A stretch of 64,000 bases of DNA from JBCDCY01 sp039180875 (GTDB taxonomy: Bacteria; Pseudomonadota; Alphaproteobacteria; Rhodobacterales; Rhodobacteraceae), in assembly GCA_039180875.1 (NCBI GenBank), contig JBCDCY010000001.1:434001-498000 (forward strand). Direction: 5' to 3'. A program made the translations under genes and the position numbers. This document shows, piece after piece, positions 16,705-26,190 of this stretch. Below the pieces are notes generated by a model, which saw only the letters and a program-made list of their open reading frames with translations, was not told the origin of the DNA and did no database searches. Every line of letters begins with the position of its first letter. Position 1 is the first letter of the stretch.

Positions 16705-17604
16705 TCACGGCCCGGCCATCCGCCGAGCCTCGACCGGGCTCTTGCCGAAGCGCTGGCGGAAGCGCGCGGCCAGGTGGCTGGCGCTGGCAAAGCCGCATTC
16801 ATGGGCGATCTGGGTGATCGGATCGTCGCTCTGCGTGACGCGCCGCCAGGCCTCATCCAATCGCCGCTCCAAGATGGCATCGCGCACCGTCATGCCGGTC
16901 TCCCGCCGGAAGGCGCGGGAGAAATGCGAGCGGCTGAGGTCGAGCGCCGCGGCCAGTTCGCCCGCCGTCAGCCCCGACACCGCCTCGCGGGCGATCAACT
17001 CCTCCGCCCGGCGACGCTGCCAGGGGGCGAGGCATTCGCGGAGCGCTCGCGCCGCGGTGTTGCTGCCGCCGAACTCATGCACCAGGGTGGCGGCGAGCTG
17101 GGCGCAGAGCCCCTCCAGCAGCACCGGACTGGGCGCGCCCCCGGCCGTGGTCTCGGCGGTGATGCGCTGCAAGAGCGGCGCCACCTCGCGGTCGTGGATC
17201 AGCCGGGCGCAGCGCTCCGCCATGGCGCGCATCGAGGCATTGGGCAGGTCGGAGGCGATGCGCCGCAGAAACTCCGTCGGGATGTAGAGGTGCAGCACGT
17301 TCCAATCGCCCCGCACCTCGGCCAACGGCTTGCGGCCGGGGGGCACGACCAGCCAGGAATTGGCCCCGACCGCACCGTCATAGATCGGGTCGGTGTCGAG
17401 CAGCATGTGCGCCCGCGGCAGACCGTCCTGATGGTAGGCGACGATGAAGACGTCGGCATCCGTCCCGCTCAGCAGTCGCTCGCCCCCGTCGGGACTGCGC
17501 CAGAGCGCGGCGGAGATATTGGTGCCCAGCGTGCGACCGACGAAGGAGCGGGCCGGGTCCATGCCCCAGCTCTCTACGATGCTGTCCAAGGCGGCCTGGC
17601 TCAT
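16705..17604 (-). CDS. AraC family transcriptional regulator
   Basis: A 299-residue activator. The C-terminal 100 residues form the double helix-turn-helix: LTAGELAAALDLSRSHFSRAF (first HTH), RRLDEAWRRVTQSDDPITQI and AHECGFASASHLAARFRQ (second HTH, with the family-typical GF-S-SHF/L-A-F pattern). The N-terminal 190 residues are a ligand-sensing domain of unknown specificity. The frame is open upstream into the divergent promoter, but the ATG at 17602-17604 is the best start. It is divergent from a cupin gene (17723) and upstream of another cupin gene (15966-16640), both likely targets. Confidence 0.9.
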   Translation of the reverse strand: MSQAALDSIVESWGMDPARSFVGRTLGTNISAALWRSPDGGERLLSGTDADVFIVAYHQDGLPRAHMLLDTDPIYDGAVGANSWLVVPPGRKPLAEVRGDWNVLHLYIPTEFLRRIASDLPNASMRAMAERCARLIHDREVAPLLQRITAETTAGGAPSPVLLEGLCAQLAATLVHEFGGSNTAARALRECLAPWQRRRAEELIAREAVSGLTAGELAAALDLSRSHFSRAFRRETGMTVRDAILERRLDEAWRRVTQSDDPITQIAHECGFASASHLAARFRQRFGKSPVEARRMAGP

Positions 17605-17632
17605 CCGGCTCTCGTCGCTGGCCACGAATTCT

Positions 17633-17675
17633 GTCGCACAAATCTGTCGGCCGCGCACATCGCCGGCAGTGCGAC
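17633..17675. promoter_or_regulatory. Candidate AraC operator in divergent promoter
   Basis: In the 118-bp gap between the araC-type gene and the divergent cupin gene, CTGTCG occurs twice 13 bp apart (17631 and 17644), as expected for tandem AraC half-sites. An inverted pair GTCGCAC/GTGCGAC spans 17633-17675. Either could be the regulator's site. No promoter hexamers were assigned. Confidence 0.35.
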
Positions 17676-17722
17676 GAGGCAACCTCCTGCAGTTTTGGGG
17701 CAGCGAAGCAGGGAGGCAAGCC

Positions 17723-18214
17723 ATGAAAGACGTGACACTCGACGCCACAGCCGCCGACGCGCCGGTCAACGCATTGTTGACGCTGCCCTATCCGACATTC
17801 GTGCGGACCAGCCAGATACCCTGGAAGCCCTGGGTGATGGAGGGGGTGGAGTACAAGCTGCTGGCCACCGATCCCAAGACCAACGGCTTCACCTGCCTGT
17901 TGCGGGTCGAGGCCGGCACGGTGGCGCCGGTGCACCACCATCTCGGCGCCATCGAGGTCTACATCGTGGACGGCGAGATCTACTACGAGGACAGCGATAT
18001 CGGCGGCAAGGACGACTACATTTATGAGCCGGCGGGCGACGTTCACCGCCCGGTCTCGCCCAACGGCTGCACGCTGTTCTGCGTGTTCCACGGGCCCATC
18101 GCCGGGCTCGACGACGACGGCAACCTGGCCGGCATCGTCGACGCCAAGATGATGCGCGCCATGGCCGAAGAGCACGGCGTGATCGGCTACCTCGCCGAGA
18201 CCGGGGCGCACTAG
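17723..18214 (+). CDS. Cupin dioxygenase-like protein
   Basis: A 163-residue single cupin. VEAGTVAPVHHHLGAIEVYIVDGEIYYED carries the first cupin motif (H-H-H and Glu), and YEPAGDVHRPVSPNGC the second (His). This gives a plausible three-His Fe(II) site as in the 2,4'-dihydroxyacetophenone dioxygenase and acetylacetone dioxygenase type families. The N-terminal region (PYPTFVRTSQIPWKPWVMEGVEYKLL) also resembles that family. Substrate unknown. ATG 17723 is preceded by GGGAGGCAAGCC, a strong ribosome-binding site. The gene is transcribed divergently from the AraC regulator that probably activates it, and is followed by palindromic element copy B. Confidence 0.82.
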   Translation: MKDVTLDATAADAPVNALLTLPYPTFVRTSQIPWKPWVMEGVEYKLLATDPKTNGFTCLLRVEAGTVAPVHHHLGAIEVYIVDGEIYYEDSDIGGKDDYIYEPAGDVHRPVSPNGCTLFCVFHGPIAGLDDDGNLAGIVDAKMMRAMAEEHGVIGYLAETGAH

Positions 18215-18341
18215 GCGCCCGAACTCACTTCAGCAAAGCGACCCTCGATCGGCTTCGCGCCGGTCGTGGGCTCGGCTTTTGGCGCTGCGGCGTCGGGACG
18301 ATCCGGGTGAGCGCCGGCGCCAACGGCCGCTGCCGCAGCAT

Positions 18342-18394
18342 GGATATTTGGACCACGGCGAAAGCCATCGGGCTTTCTTGCTGGGTCAAATATC
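18342..18394. repeat. Palindromic intergenic element, copy B
   Basis: Second copy of the element at 4148. The outer arms GGATATTT and AAATATC are kept and the right half (GGGCTTTCTTGCTGG, then TCAAATATC, then CCGCCGGAGGC) is almost identical. The left inner arm has diverged to GAAAGCC, which still pairs perfectly with GGCTTTC over a 4-nt loop. It lies between two convergent genes (cupin and lytic transglycosylase), the position of a bidirectional terminator. The rest of 18215-18441 shows no gene. Confidence 0.65.
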
Positions 18395-18441
18395 TCCGCC
18401 GGAGGCAAGCGACGCCTCCGCCAGAGCCACTGCCGCCGCGC

Positions 18442-19344
18442 TCAGTTCCGCCGCACGATGCAGGGCGCCCCGGCCGTGCGCAGCTGCCGGCAGAGCTGGC
18501 GCGCATCCGCCCGGCTCTCCACCCCGATCCGGGCGGAGTAGCGCGGCCGCCCGCCGTTTCGGCGCAGGCGCACCACCGTCACCTCCTGCTCACCCAGGAT
18601 CGCGCCGTAGCGGCGGAGCGCCCTGGCTCCGGCACGCTGGGCCGCGCCAGCGCTGATGCCGGCTGCGACCTGCACGCCCCAGGGGCGACCCGTGCCGGCG
18701 AAGGCACGGGTGGCCAGCACCGGCAGGGCGGCGCAGGCCGTGGCGAAATCGGTCTCGGGATCGAGCGGGCGGGGCGTGATCTCTCGCCCCGCCTCCCGGA
18801 ACCAGGCGGCCGGGCGGGCGGTGATGGAGAGAACGTAGTCCTCGGTCTCCCACGGCAGCCGGCCGCCGCGGACGAGCCAGCGGGCCACCCGATCGGCGCC
18901 GCTGTTGTAGGCCGCAGCGGCCAGGCCGAGATTGCCAAAACGCATCCGCAGATCGGCGAGCAGCGCGGCCGACGCCGGGATCGCCTGGACCATGTCGAAG
19001 GGATCGGCGAGACCGCGGAGCGCCGCCGTCGCCGGCATGAACTGGGCGATCCCCTGGGCCCCGGCCGGACTGACGGCCTGGGCATCGAACCGGCTCTCCT
19101 TCCAGATCAGGCGGGCGAAGAAATCCTCCGGCAGGCCATGCGTCTCGGCCGCATCGGCGATCAGAGTGCAGATCCGCTCGGTCCGGGTGGGCCAGGTGCG
19201 GGTCCGGGGCGCCGGCCGCTCCGCGAAATCCGGCGCAATCCGCGGTGCGAGGAGGAAGCTGCCGGCCGCCGCGTCGTCCTCGGCCCGCAGCGCGGTGGCG
19301 AGCGCCGCGATTGTGAGAAGACTGACTACTAGGGTGCGGCGCAT
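18442..19344 (-). CDS. Secreted lytic transglycosylase with SPOR-like C-terminus
   Basis: A 300-residue exported murein hydrolase. Residues 1-22 form a signal peptide (MRRTLVVSLLTIAALATALRAE). The SLT domain follows with catalytic Glu83 in IWKESRFDAQAVS, then GAQGIAQFMPATA and AYNSGADRVARW, the standard SLT family-1 motifs. The last 80 residues (PWGVQVAAGIS ... ARIGVESRADARQLCRQLR) resemble a SPOR peptidoglycan-binding domain. It would cleave the MurNAc-GlcNAc bond in the periplasm with 1,6-anhydro product. ATG 19342-19344 is preferred to a TTG two codons upstream. It converges on the cupin gene across palindrome B. Confidence 0.9.
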   Translation of the reverse strand: MRRTLVVSLLTIAALATALRAEDDAAAGSFLLAPRIAPDFAERPAPRTRTWPTRTERICTLIADAAETHGLPEDFFARLIWKESRFDAQAVSPAGAQGIAQFMPATAALRGLADPFDMVQAIPASAALLADLRMRFGNLGLAAAAYNSGADRVARWLVRGGRLPWETEDYVLSITARPAAWFREAGREITPRPLDPETDFATACAALPVLATRAFAGTGRPWGVQVAAGISAGAAQRAGARALRRYGAILGEQEVTVVRLRRNGGRPRYSARIGVESRADARQLCRQLRTAGAPCIVRRN

Positions 19345-19371
19345 AGGCAAACGATAGCGAAATGAGCGGCC

Positions 19372-20331
19372 TCAGGCACGCGCTGCTCCATCGGCGCAGG
19401 CCCAGGATATCGCGATGGCCATGGCCCGGCCGACGGCATGGGCGCCATCGGCATCGCCGCCAGACGTCCAGTCGCCGCCGACGAGCAGCCGATCCTCCAA
19501 GCCATAGAACATCACGCCGGTTGGCGCATGGGCCCGGGCATAGCGCCAACGGTGCGCCACCACGTGGATCGCCGTTTCGGGCTCCGCCCCGATCTGCGCG
19601 GCCAGGTGGGGCAGCAACGCATCCGCCACCTCGTCCCGCGACCGCTCGAGGTTCGCGTCCGACCACGCGCGCGTTGCGTGGCCGACCCAGCAGACGGGGG
19701 TCGCGTCGCGCCCGGGCTTGGCCGAGGAGCGGTGGATCGTCTCAAAGGGCGCCGCGCCGTCGACGATATCGGCCGCCGGGGTGTCCGCATCCCAAGCCGC
19801 CATCAGGGTCCAGCATGGGTCCATGCTTTCTGTGATGCGCCCCGCGCCATCGTATGGTGGCACGGCTGCGAGGAGACGGGCGGCTTGCGGTGCTGGAACC
19901 GTGCATACGACCCAATCGACACGCTCGCACGCCCCACCCGCCAAAGCGACGCTCCAGCCGCTCTCGGCTTCGGTGATGGCCGCGACCTCTGTGCCGAACC
20001 TGATGTCGATGTCGGTTGCGAGCGGGCGGAGGAGCGACCGCCAGTCCGGCAGGCCGACATAGCTGCCCCGATCCGCCGGCCAGCGCGCGGCGCGCCCGTC
20101 GGCCACGGCGGCATCAAGGAAGGCGCGAAAGGTGGCGGTGCGCGGCGCGAGCGCGACCGGGCCGTGGTCGAAAGCCAGGCCATTGCGGGACCGGCGCGTC
20201 GCGAGGCGGCCGGCGATGTCGCGGCTCTTTTCCCAGACGATAACCTCGAAGCCGCCACCCCGCAGATGGTCGGCCGCGGTGAGACCCGCGAGGCCCGCGC
20301 CGACGATACCGATCCGCGGCCTATCCGCCAT
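19372..20331 (-). CDS. Renalase-like FAD-dependent oxidoreductase
   Basis: A 319-residue flavoprotein. GIVGAGLAGLTAADHL at residues 8-23 is the dinucleotide-binding motif, VIVWEKSRDIAGRLATRR the second FAD contact, and LLVGGDWTSGGDADGAHAVG the C-terminal FAD motif of the amine-oxidase/renalase family. Length fits the small renalase-type proteins (about 320-350), which often oxidise dihydronicotinamide isomers or have unknown substrates. ATG 20329-20331 overlaps the stop of the upstream PanE-like gene by 11 bp, indicating translational coupling and a three-gene operon with the acyl-CoA ligase. Its place in that pathway is unknown. Confidence 0.82.
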   Translation of the reverse strand: MADRPRIGIVGAGLAGLTAADHLRGGGFEVIVWEKSRDIAGRLATRRSRNGLAFDHGPVALAPRTATFRAFLDAAVADGRAARWPADRGSYVGLPDWRSLLRPLATDIDIRFGTEVAAITEAESGWSVALAGGACERVDWVVCTVPAPQAARLLAAVPPYDGAGRITESMDPCWTLMAAWDADTPAADIVDGAAPFETIHRSSAKPGRDATPVCWVGHATRAWSDANLERSRDEVADALLPHLAAQIGAEPETAIHVVAHRWRYARAHAPTGVMFYGLEDRLLVGGDWTSGGDADGAHAVGRAMAIAISWACADGAARA

Positions 20332-21297
20332 AGCAACCGGCCGTGCGCCCCCTGGCCTGGACGAGGGCGAGGACGGCGTCGATGGTAGGGGTGGGCACGC
20401 TCGCAGCGCGGCCAAGCTCGACGACCGCGGTCACCAGGGCGTCGATCTCCATCGGCCGGCCGCGCTCCAGGTCCTGGAGCATGGAGGTCTTGTGCGCGCC
20501 CACCGCCGCCGCCCCGGCGATGCGCTTGTCGACGTCGATGGCGAAGCGGACGCCGAGCGCCTCGGCCACCGTTTGCGCCTCTACCATCATGGCACGGGCC
20601 AGATCGCGGAGCGGGGGGTGGGTGGCGAGCACGTCCAGCGTCTCACCCGTCAGCGCGCTCATCGGGTTGAAGGCGAGGTTGCCCCAGAGCTTGATCCAGA
20701 TCTCGTCGCGGATGCGGGGGCGGATGGGGGCCCGGAAGCCGGCCTCTTTAAGGGCGGCGGCAAAGCGCTCGGCCCGCTCCGTCTTCTCGCCCGAGGGTTC
20801 GCCGAGCGAGAAGCGGTCGCCGTCGATCAGGCGGACGACGCCGGGTTCCTCGACCTCCGCTGCCGGGTAGACGACGCAGCCGAGCGCCCGGTCGGGCGGC
20901 AGCTTGCCGCTGACCGCGCCGCCGGGATCCACCGCCTCGACCCGGCGCCAATCGTGGCCGGCGAGGTCGTGGAAATACCAGTAGGGAACGCCGTTCATGC
21001 CGGTGACCAGCACCGTCTCCGGCCCCATCAGCGCCGCGATCCGGTCAGCGACGCCGGGCACGGAGTTGGCCTTCAGCGTCACCACCACATAGTCCTGCGG
21101 CCCGAGATCGGCGGGGTCGTCGGAGGCCGCGACCTCCGCCACTTCTTCCCCCTCATCGGTCCGCAGGCGGAGGCCGTTGGCCCGCATCGCCTCCAAATGC
21201 GGCCCCCGGGCGACGACGGACACCTCCGTCCCCGCATGGGCCAATCGCACCGCCAGATAGCCGCCGATCGCCCCGGCGCCGAAGATCGCGACCCGCA

Positions 21298-21298
<1 letters not shown>
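20321..21298 (-). CDS. Ketopantoate reductase family protein (PanE/ApbA-like)
   Basis: A 325-residue NADP-dependent reductase. MRVAIFGAGAIGGYLAVRLA holds the Rossmann GxGxxG at 7-12, and KANSVPGVADRI has the conserved Lys of the N-domain. KLWGNLAFNPMSALTG is the family's catalytic K-x-x-x-N-x-x-x-N-x-x-x-A region, and SMLQDLERGRPMEIDAL is the C-terminal S-M-x-Q-D-x-x-x-x-R-x-x-E-I-D motif. All catalytic residues appear present. Many genomes have several paralogues acting on other 2-oxo acids, and this one lies between an acyl-CoA ligase and a flavoprotein, so a catabolic 2-oxo-acid reductase is as likely as pantothenate synthesis. The start overlaps the ligase stop as TGATG. Confidence 0.87.
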
Positions 21299-22806
<1,508 letters not shown>

Positions 22807-22987
22807 GGGCGATGCTCCTCGCTTGGGCGCTGCTCCTTTTGGCAAGGGGCCGGGCCGATCCGCAAGCGGCAATCGGGCCGGGGCCGCGCGCTCAGATCGG
22901 GTTTGCCGGGGTCGCCCGGCCGGTGGTATCAAAGATCAACGCCCGCCGCGTGGGAGCTTCGAGCGGGCGAGATCAGGGGAGGATCCA
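22807..22987. promoter_or_regulatory. Divergent promoter region between ligase operon and TRAP operon
   Basis: 181 bp that must drive both the leftward ligase/reductase/flavoprotein operon and the rightward TRAP/catabolic operon. The right gene has a strong AGGGGAGGA ribosome-binding site. No regulator gene is present in either operon, and no operator with clear symmetry was recognised apart from weak GATC-containing repeats near 22930. Confidence 0.4.
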
Positions 22988-24049
22988 ATGCTGAGACGCA
23001 TCTTTGCGGCCGGGCTCATCGCGCTCGGCCTGCCGATGGCCACGCCTGCCGCGGCCGAGGAGATCACCGCCACCGTCGTCGCCGGCCATCCACCGGTCTT
23101 TCGCTGGGTGCGCATGATCTCGGAGGCGTTCATCCCCGCCGTCCAGGCAGAGCTCGAGGGGACGGAGCACTCGATCAGCTTCTCCGAGCAATATGGCGGC
23201 GCGGTCGCGGGCGTGGGCGAGGAGTTGGAGACGGTGGGGATCGGCCTCGCCGAGCTCGGTACCATCCAAGCGCTCTTCGATCCGGCGAAGCTCGCGGTGC
23301 AGAACGTGACCTACTACACGCCCTTCGTCTCCTCCGACAGCGACATGATCAACGCGATCATGCACCGCCTGCACCAGGAGGATCCGCGGATGCAGGCGGC
23401 CTATACGGCGGAGAACATCGTCTATCTCGGCGGTGCGATCGAGATCGACGACTACCTGCTGATGACCAAGTTTCCGGTGAATTCCCTGGCGGATCTCGAC
23501 GGGCAGAAGATCGCGGCGCCGGGGGCGGCGATCAACTGGCTCTCGGGCACCGGGGCGGTGGGGGTGAACGGCAACCTCACCACCTACTACAACGAGTTGC
23601 AGACGGGCGTTTATGACGGCGTGATCGTCTTCGCCTCGGCCGCCCTGCCCGGCAAGCTCTACGAGGTGGCGCCTTACGTCACGCGCATGGGCCTCGGCGC
23701 GCAGTTCGCAGGCTCCCTCGGCGCCAACAAGGACTGGTATGACGGGTTGCCCGCCGAGGTGCAGGCAGCGCTGATCGCCGGGGCCGATGCGGCGGATGAA
23801 TGGTATTCGGCGGAGCTGAACGCCGCCGTCGCCGCGTCTTTTGAGCAGATGGCCGCCCAAGGTGCGACGATCACCGATGCCAGTGCCGAGATGCGCGCCA
23901 CCTGGGCCGAGGGCATGGACAACGCCGCCAAGACCTGGGCCGCCGATCTCGACGCGCGCGGCATTCCGGGGACCGAGGTGCTGAGCCTCTATATGGAGAC
24001 CGCCCGGTCGATGGGCGCCGAGCCGCTCCGCAACTGGGACCAGGAGTGA
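22988..24049 (+). CDS. TRAP transporter substrate-binding protein, DctP family
   Basis: A 353-residue periplasmic protein with signal peptide at about 1-23 (MLRRIFAAGLIALGLPMATP then AAAEE). The mature part follows the DctP pattern: an N-terminal strand ITATVVAGHPPVFRW, FPVNSLADLDGQKIAAPGAA (the family's common L-DL-G-KI-R-G segment with the usual ligand Arg replaced or shifted), and YYNELQTGVYDGVIVFASA (the E-x-L-Q-T-G-x-x-D-G motif). It captures an organic acid and delivers it to the DctQM pair encoded next. The two permease genes lie 303 bp downstream, separated by an unusual repeat. The start ATG has a strong ribosome-binding site. Confidence 0.88.
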   Translation: MLRRIFAAGLIALGLPMATPAAAEEITATVVAGHPPVFRWVRMISEAFIPAVQAELEGTEHSISFSEQYGGAVAGVGEELETVGIGLAELGTIQALFDPAKLAVQNVTYYTPFVSSDSDMINAIMHRLHQEDPRMQAAYTAENIVYLGGAIEIDDYLLMTKFPVNSLADLDGQKIAAPGAAINWLSGTGAVGVNGNLTTYYNELQTGVYDGVIVFASAALPGKLYEVAPYVTRMGLGAQFAGSLGANKDWYDGLPAEVQAALIAGADAADEWYSAELNAAVAASFEQMAAQGATITDASAEMRATWAEGMDNAAKTWAADLDARGIPGTEVLSLYMETARSMGAEPLRNWDQE

Positions 24050-24352
24050 CGCCGGCACGGGGCGTGCCCCCAGTCGGCGAGGCCCCGGATCAAGTCCGGG
24101 GCAGTGGCTCGCGCAGCTGCCCGCCCCACATCCAACCGTCCCGGAACGCCGCCGTAGGTGGTGTGTCCGGGACCTCGACCCCCAGGGCGCGGCTCCGGAG
24201 CCACCGCAACCCCCGGCGCCTGGCTCCGCACGGCGAGGCCCCGGATCAAGTCCGGGGCGGCGGTTCGCGCAGCCGCCCGCCCCACGCCCAACCGTCCCGG
24301 AACGGCGCCATGGGCGGCGTATCCGGGACCTCCCACCGATGAGCGCGCCGGC
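24050..24352. repeat. Two-copy 156-bp-period intergenic repeat in TRAP operon
   Basis: The 303-bp gap between dctP and dctQ holds two near-identical blocks of about 100 bp, roughly 24076-24175 and 24232-24331, offset by exactly 156 bp. Each has a perfect palindrome CCCCGGATCAAGTCCGGGG (24083-24101 and 24239-24257). A second hairpin follows with arms GTCCCGGA and TCCGGGAC (24138-24173 and 24294-24329). The sequence between is conserved with scattered changes. An open frame runs through the block but is unlike any protein seen. It may be a mobile or REP-like element, or an mRNA-processing element that sets different levels of binding protein and permease. Confidence 0.8.
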
Positions 24353-24847
24353 GTGAGCAGAGCCGTGCGCCTGCTCGACCTCGCCACGCTGGCGCTCAAC
24401 GTCGCGGGCTCGCTGCTGATCGTCGCCATCATGGTGCTGATCGGGGCGGACGTGCTCGGCCGCGCGGCCCTTGGCCAGCCGGTACCGGGGGTGCCGGAGA
24501 TGGTGACGCTCTCAATCGTCGCCATCGTCTTCCTGCAGATCCCACAGGCGGTGCGGGCAGGGCGGCTCACCCGCTCGGACGCGCTCCTGAACGCCATCGG
24601 CGCCAGGCGCCCGGCCCTCGGCGCAGCGCTGGAGGCACTGTTCGACGCGCTCGCCATGGCCGTCATGGGCGTGATCCTCTGGTTCACCTGGCCCTTTTTC
24701 CTACGCTCCTGGACCTCGGGCGACTTCATCGGCGCGGTCGGCAACTTCACCGCGCCCACCTGGCCGGTGAAGCTGATCATCCTGATCGGCTCGGCCATGC
24801 TGATCCTGCAATTCGCCGCCCGAATACTCCGGGGCGCGCGGCCGTGA
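24353..24847 (+). CDS. TRAP transporter small permease, DctQ family
   Basis: A 164-residue membrane protein with four hydrophobic segments: near residues 8-30 (LATLALNVAGSLLIVAIMVL), 45-62, 85-106 and 130-150. This is the topology of the DctQ small subunit. GRAALGQPVPGVPEMV after the first helix is the conserved DctQ loop (D-x-x-x-R-x-x-x-x-x-P-x-x-G-x-x-E). The start chosen is GTG 24353. Upstream in-frame codons lie in the repeat and would add non-membrane sequence. The stop overlaps the DctM start (GTGA), typical of translational coupling. It forms the membrane complex with DctM. Confidence 0.85.
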   Translation: MSRAVRLLDLATLALNVAGSLLIVAIMVLIGADVLGRAALGQPVPGVPEMVTLSIVAIVFLQIPQAVRAGRLTRSDALLNAIGARRPALGAALEALFDALAMAVMGVILWFTWPFFLRSWTSGDFIGAVGNFTAPTWPVKLIILIGSAMLILQFAARILRGARP

Positions 24848-26190
24848 CGCCGTTCGAGATCGGGCTCCTGGCGCTCGCCGCCATGGTGCTGCTGGTGCTC
24901 CTCGGGCTCTACGTGCCGATCGCCCTGATGCTCTGCTCCTTCGTCGGCGTCTGGGCCATCCGCGGCTCGCCGGAGCTTGCGGGCAACATGCTGGCGCTCG
25001 CCGCCAATGACACCATTGCGAGCTACTTCTTCGGGGTCGTGCCGCTCTTCGTGCTGATGGGCTTCGTGGTGTCGGAGGCCGGGATCGGGCGCGACGCCTA
25101 TGACGTGGCGAATGCGCTTTTCCGGCGGATCCGGGGCGGGCTCGGCATCGGCACGGTGGGGGCGAACGCGATTTTCGCGGCCGTGACCGGCATCTCCATC
25201 GCCTCGGCCGCCGTTTTCACCCGGATCGCGGTGCCGGAGATGCTGCGCCACGGCTACACCCAGCGCTTCGCCCTCGGCATCGTGGCGGGCTCGAGCGTCT
25301 TGGGGATGCTGATCCCGCCCTCGCTCCTCCTCATCCTCTATGGGCTGCTGACGGAGCAATCCATCGGCGATCTGTTCGCCGCCGGGATCGTGCCGGGCCT
25401 GCTTCTCGCCGTCTTCTTCGCGCTCGGCGTCATCGTCCTCGCCCTCCTCGCCCCGCGCTTTACCGGCACGGCAGCGGGCGTGGTGGAGGAGGAGCCGGCA
25501 GGCGCGCTCCTCCTCAAGGCGATGCCGATCACCCTCCTCATCGTGCTGGTCCTCGGCGGGCTCTACGGCGGCATCTTCACGCCGGTGGAGGCGGGTGCGG
25601 TGGGCGCCATTGCCGCGATCGTCGTCGGCGTGCTGAAACTGGCCCTCGTCCGGGCGGGCGTCCCGGGCCTGTCCGGCGGGCTCACCTGGGGCGGGTTCCG
25701 GCGGGTGCTGGTCGAGACGGGACTGGTCACCGCCTCCATCTCCTTCCTGATCATCGCTGCGCAGATGTATTCGCGGATGCTCGCCTTCTCCGGCGTTCCG
25801 GCAGGTTTCGCCGAGGGCATCACCACGGCGGAGATCGGGTTCTGGGGGACGGTGCTGATCTACGTCCTCGTGGTCATCGCGCTCGGAATGATCCTCGACA
25901 GCTCGTCGATCATGCTGATCCTCGTCCCGCTCATGCTGCCGGTGGTGACCGGGATGGGCGTCGACCTGATCTGGTTCGGCATCGTCACGGTGATCGCGGT
26001 GGAGATCGGGTTGCTCACGCCGCCCTTCGGCATCTCGGTCTACGTCATCAAGTCCACGCTCGACGATCCCTCCGTCACCCTCGGGCAGATTTTCCTTGGC
26101 GCCGCGCCCTTTGCGGCGATCATGGCGATCGTGCTCGCCCTGGTGATGGTCTTTCCCGGTCTCGCGACGTTCCTGCCGGAGGTGCTCTGA
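24844..26190 (+). CDS. TRAP transporter large permease, DctM family
   Basis: A 448-residue polytopic protein with about 12-13 helices, length typical of DctM subunits. ANAIFAAVTGISIASAAVFTRIAVPEML carries the conserved ferrying-loop region, MLIPPSLLLILYGLLTEQSIGDLFAAGIVPG the P-P-S-x-x-x-x-x-Y-x-x-x-x-x-x-S-I-x-x-L-F-x-A-G-x-x-P-G block, and LTPPFGISVYVIK the C-terminal L-x-T-P-P-x-G motif. It is the sodium-coupled translocating subunit, working with DctQ and the DctP protein. Its stop overlaps the next ATG as TGATG, so the catabolic genes that follow are on the same transcript. Confidence 0.93.
   Translation: MTPFEIGLLALAAMVLLVLLGLYVPIALMLCSFVGVWAIRGSPELAGNMLALAANDTIASYFFGVVPLFVLMGFVVSEAGIGRDAYDVANALFRRIRGGLGIGTVGANAIFAAVTGISIASAAVFTRIAVPEMLRHGYTQRFALGIVAGSSVLGMLIPPSLLLILYGLLTEQSIGDLFAAGIVPGLLLAVFFALGVIVLALLAPRFTGTAAGVVEEEPAGALLLKAMPITLLIVLVLGGLYGGIFTPVEAGAVGAIAAIVVGVLKLALVRAGVPGLSGGLTWGGFRRVLVETGLVTASISFLIIAAQMYSRMLAFSGVPAGFAEGITTAEIGFWGTVLIYVLVVIALGMILDSSSIMLILVPLMLPVVTGMGVDLIWFGIVTVIAVEIGLLTPPFGISVYVIKSTLDDPSVTLGQIFLGAAPFAAIMAIVLALVMVFPGLATFLPEVL

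Noticed and set aside
24076..24331. CRISPR-like array
   Set aside because: There are only two copies of about 100 bp with a related, not unique, spacer. No cas genes are present.
24158..24352. N-terminal extension of the DctQ protein through the repeat
   Set aside because: The extension is Pro/Arg/Gly-rich and encoded by the repeat. DctQ proteins begin near the first helix, as with the GTG start at 24353.
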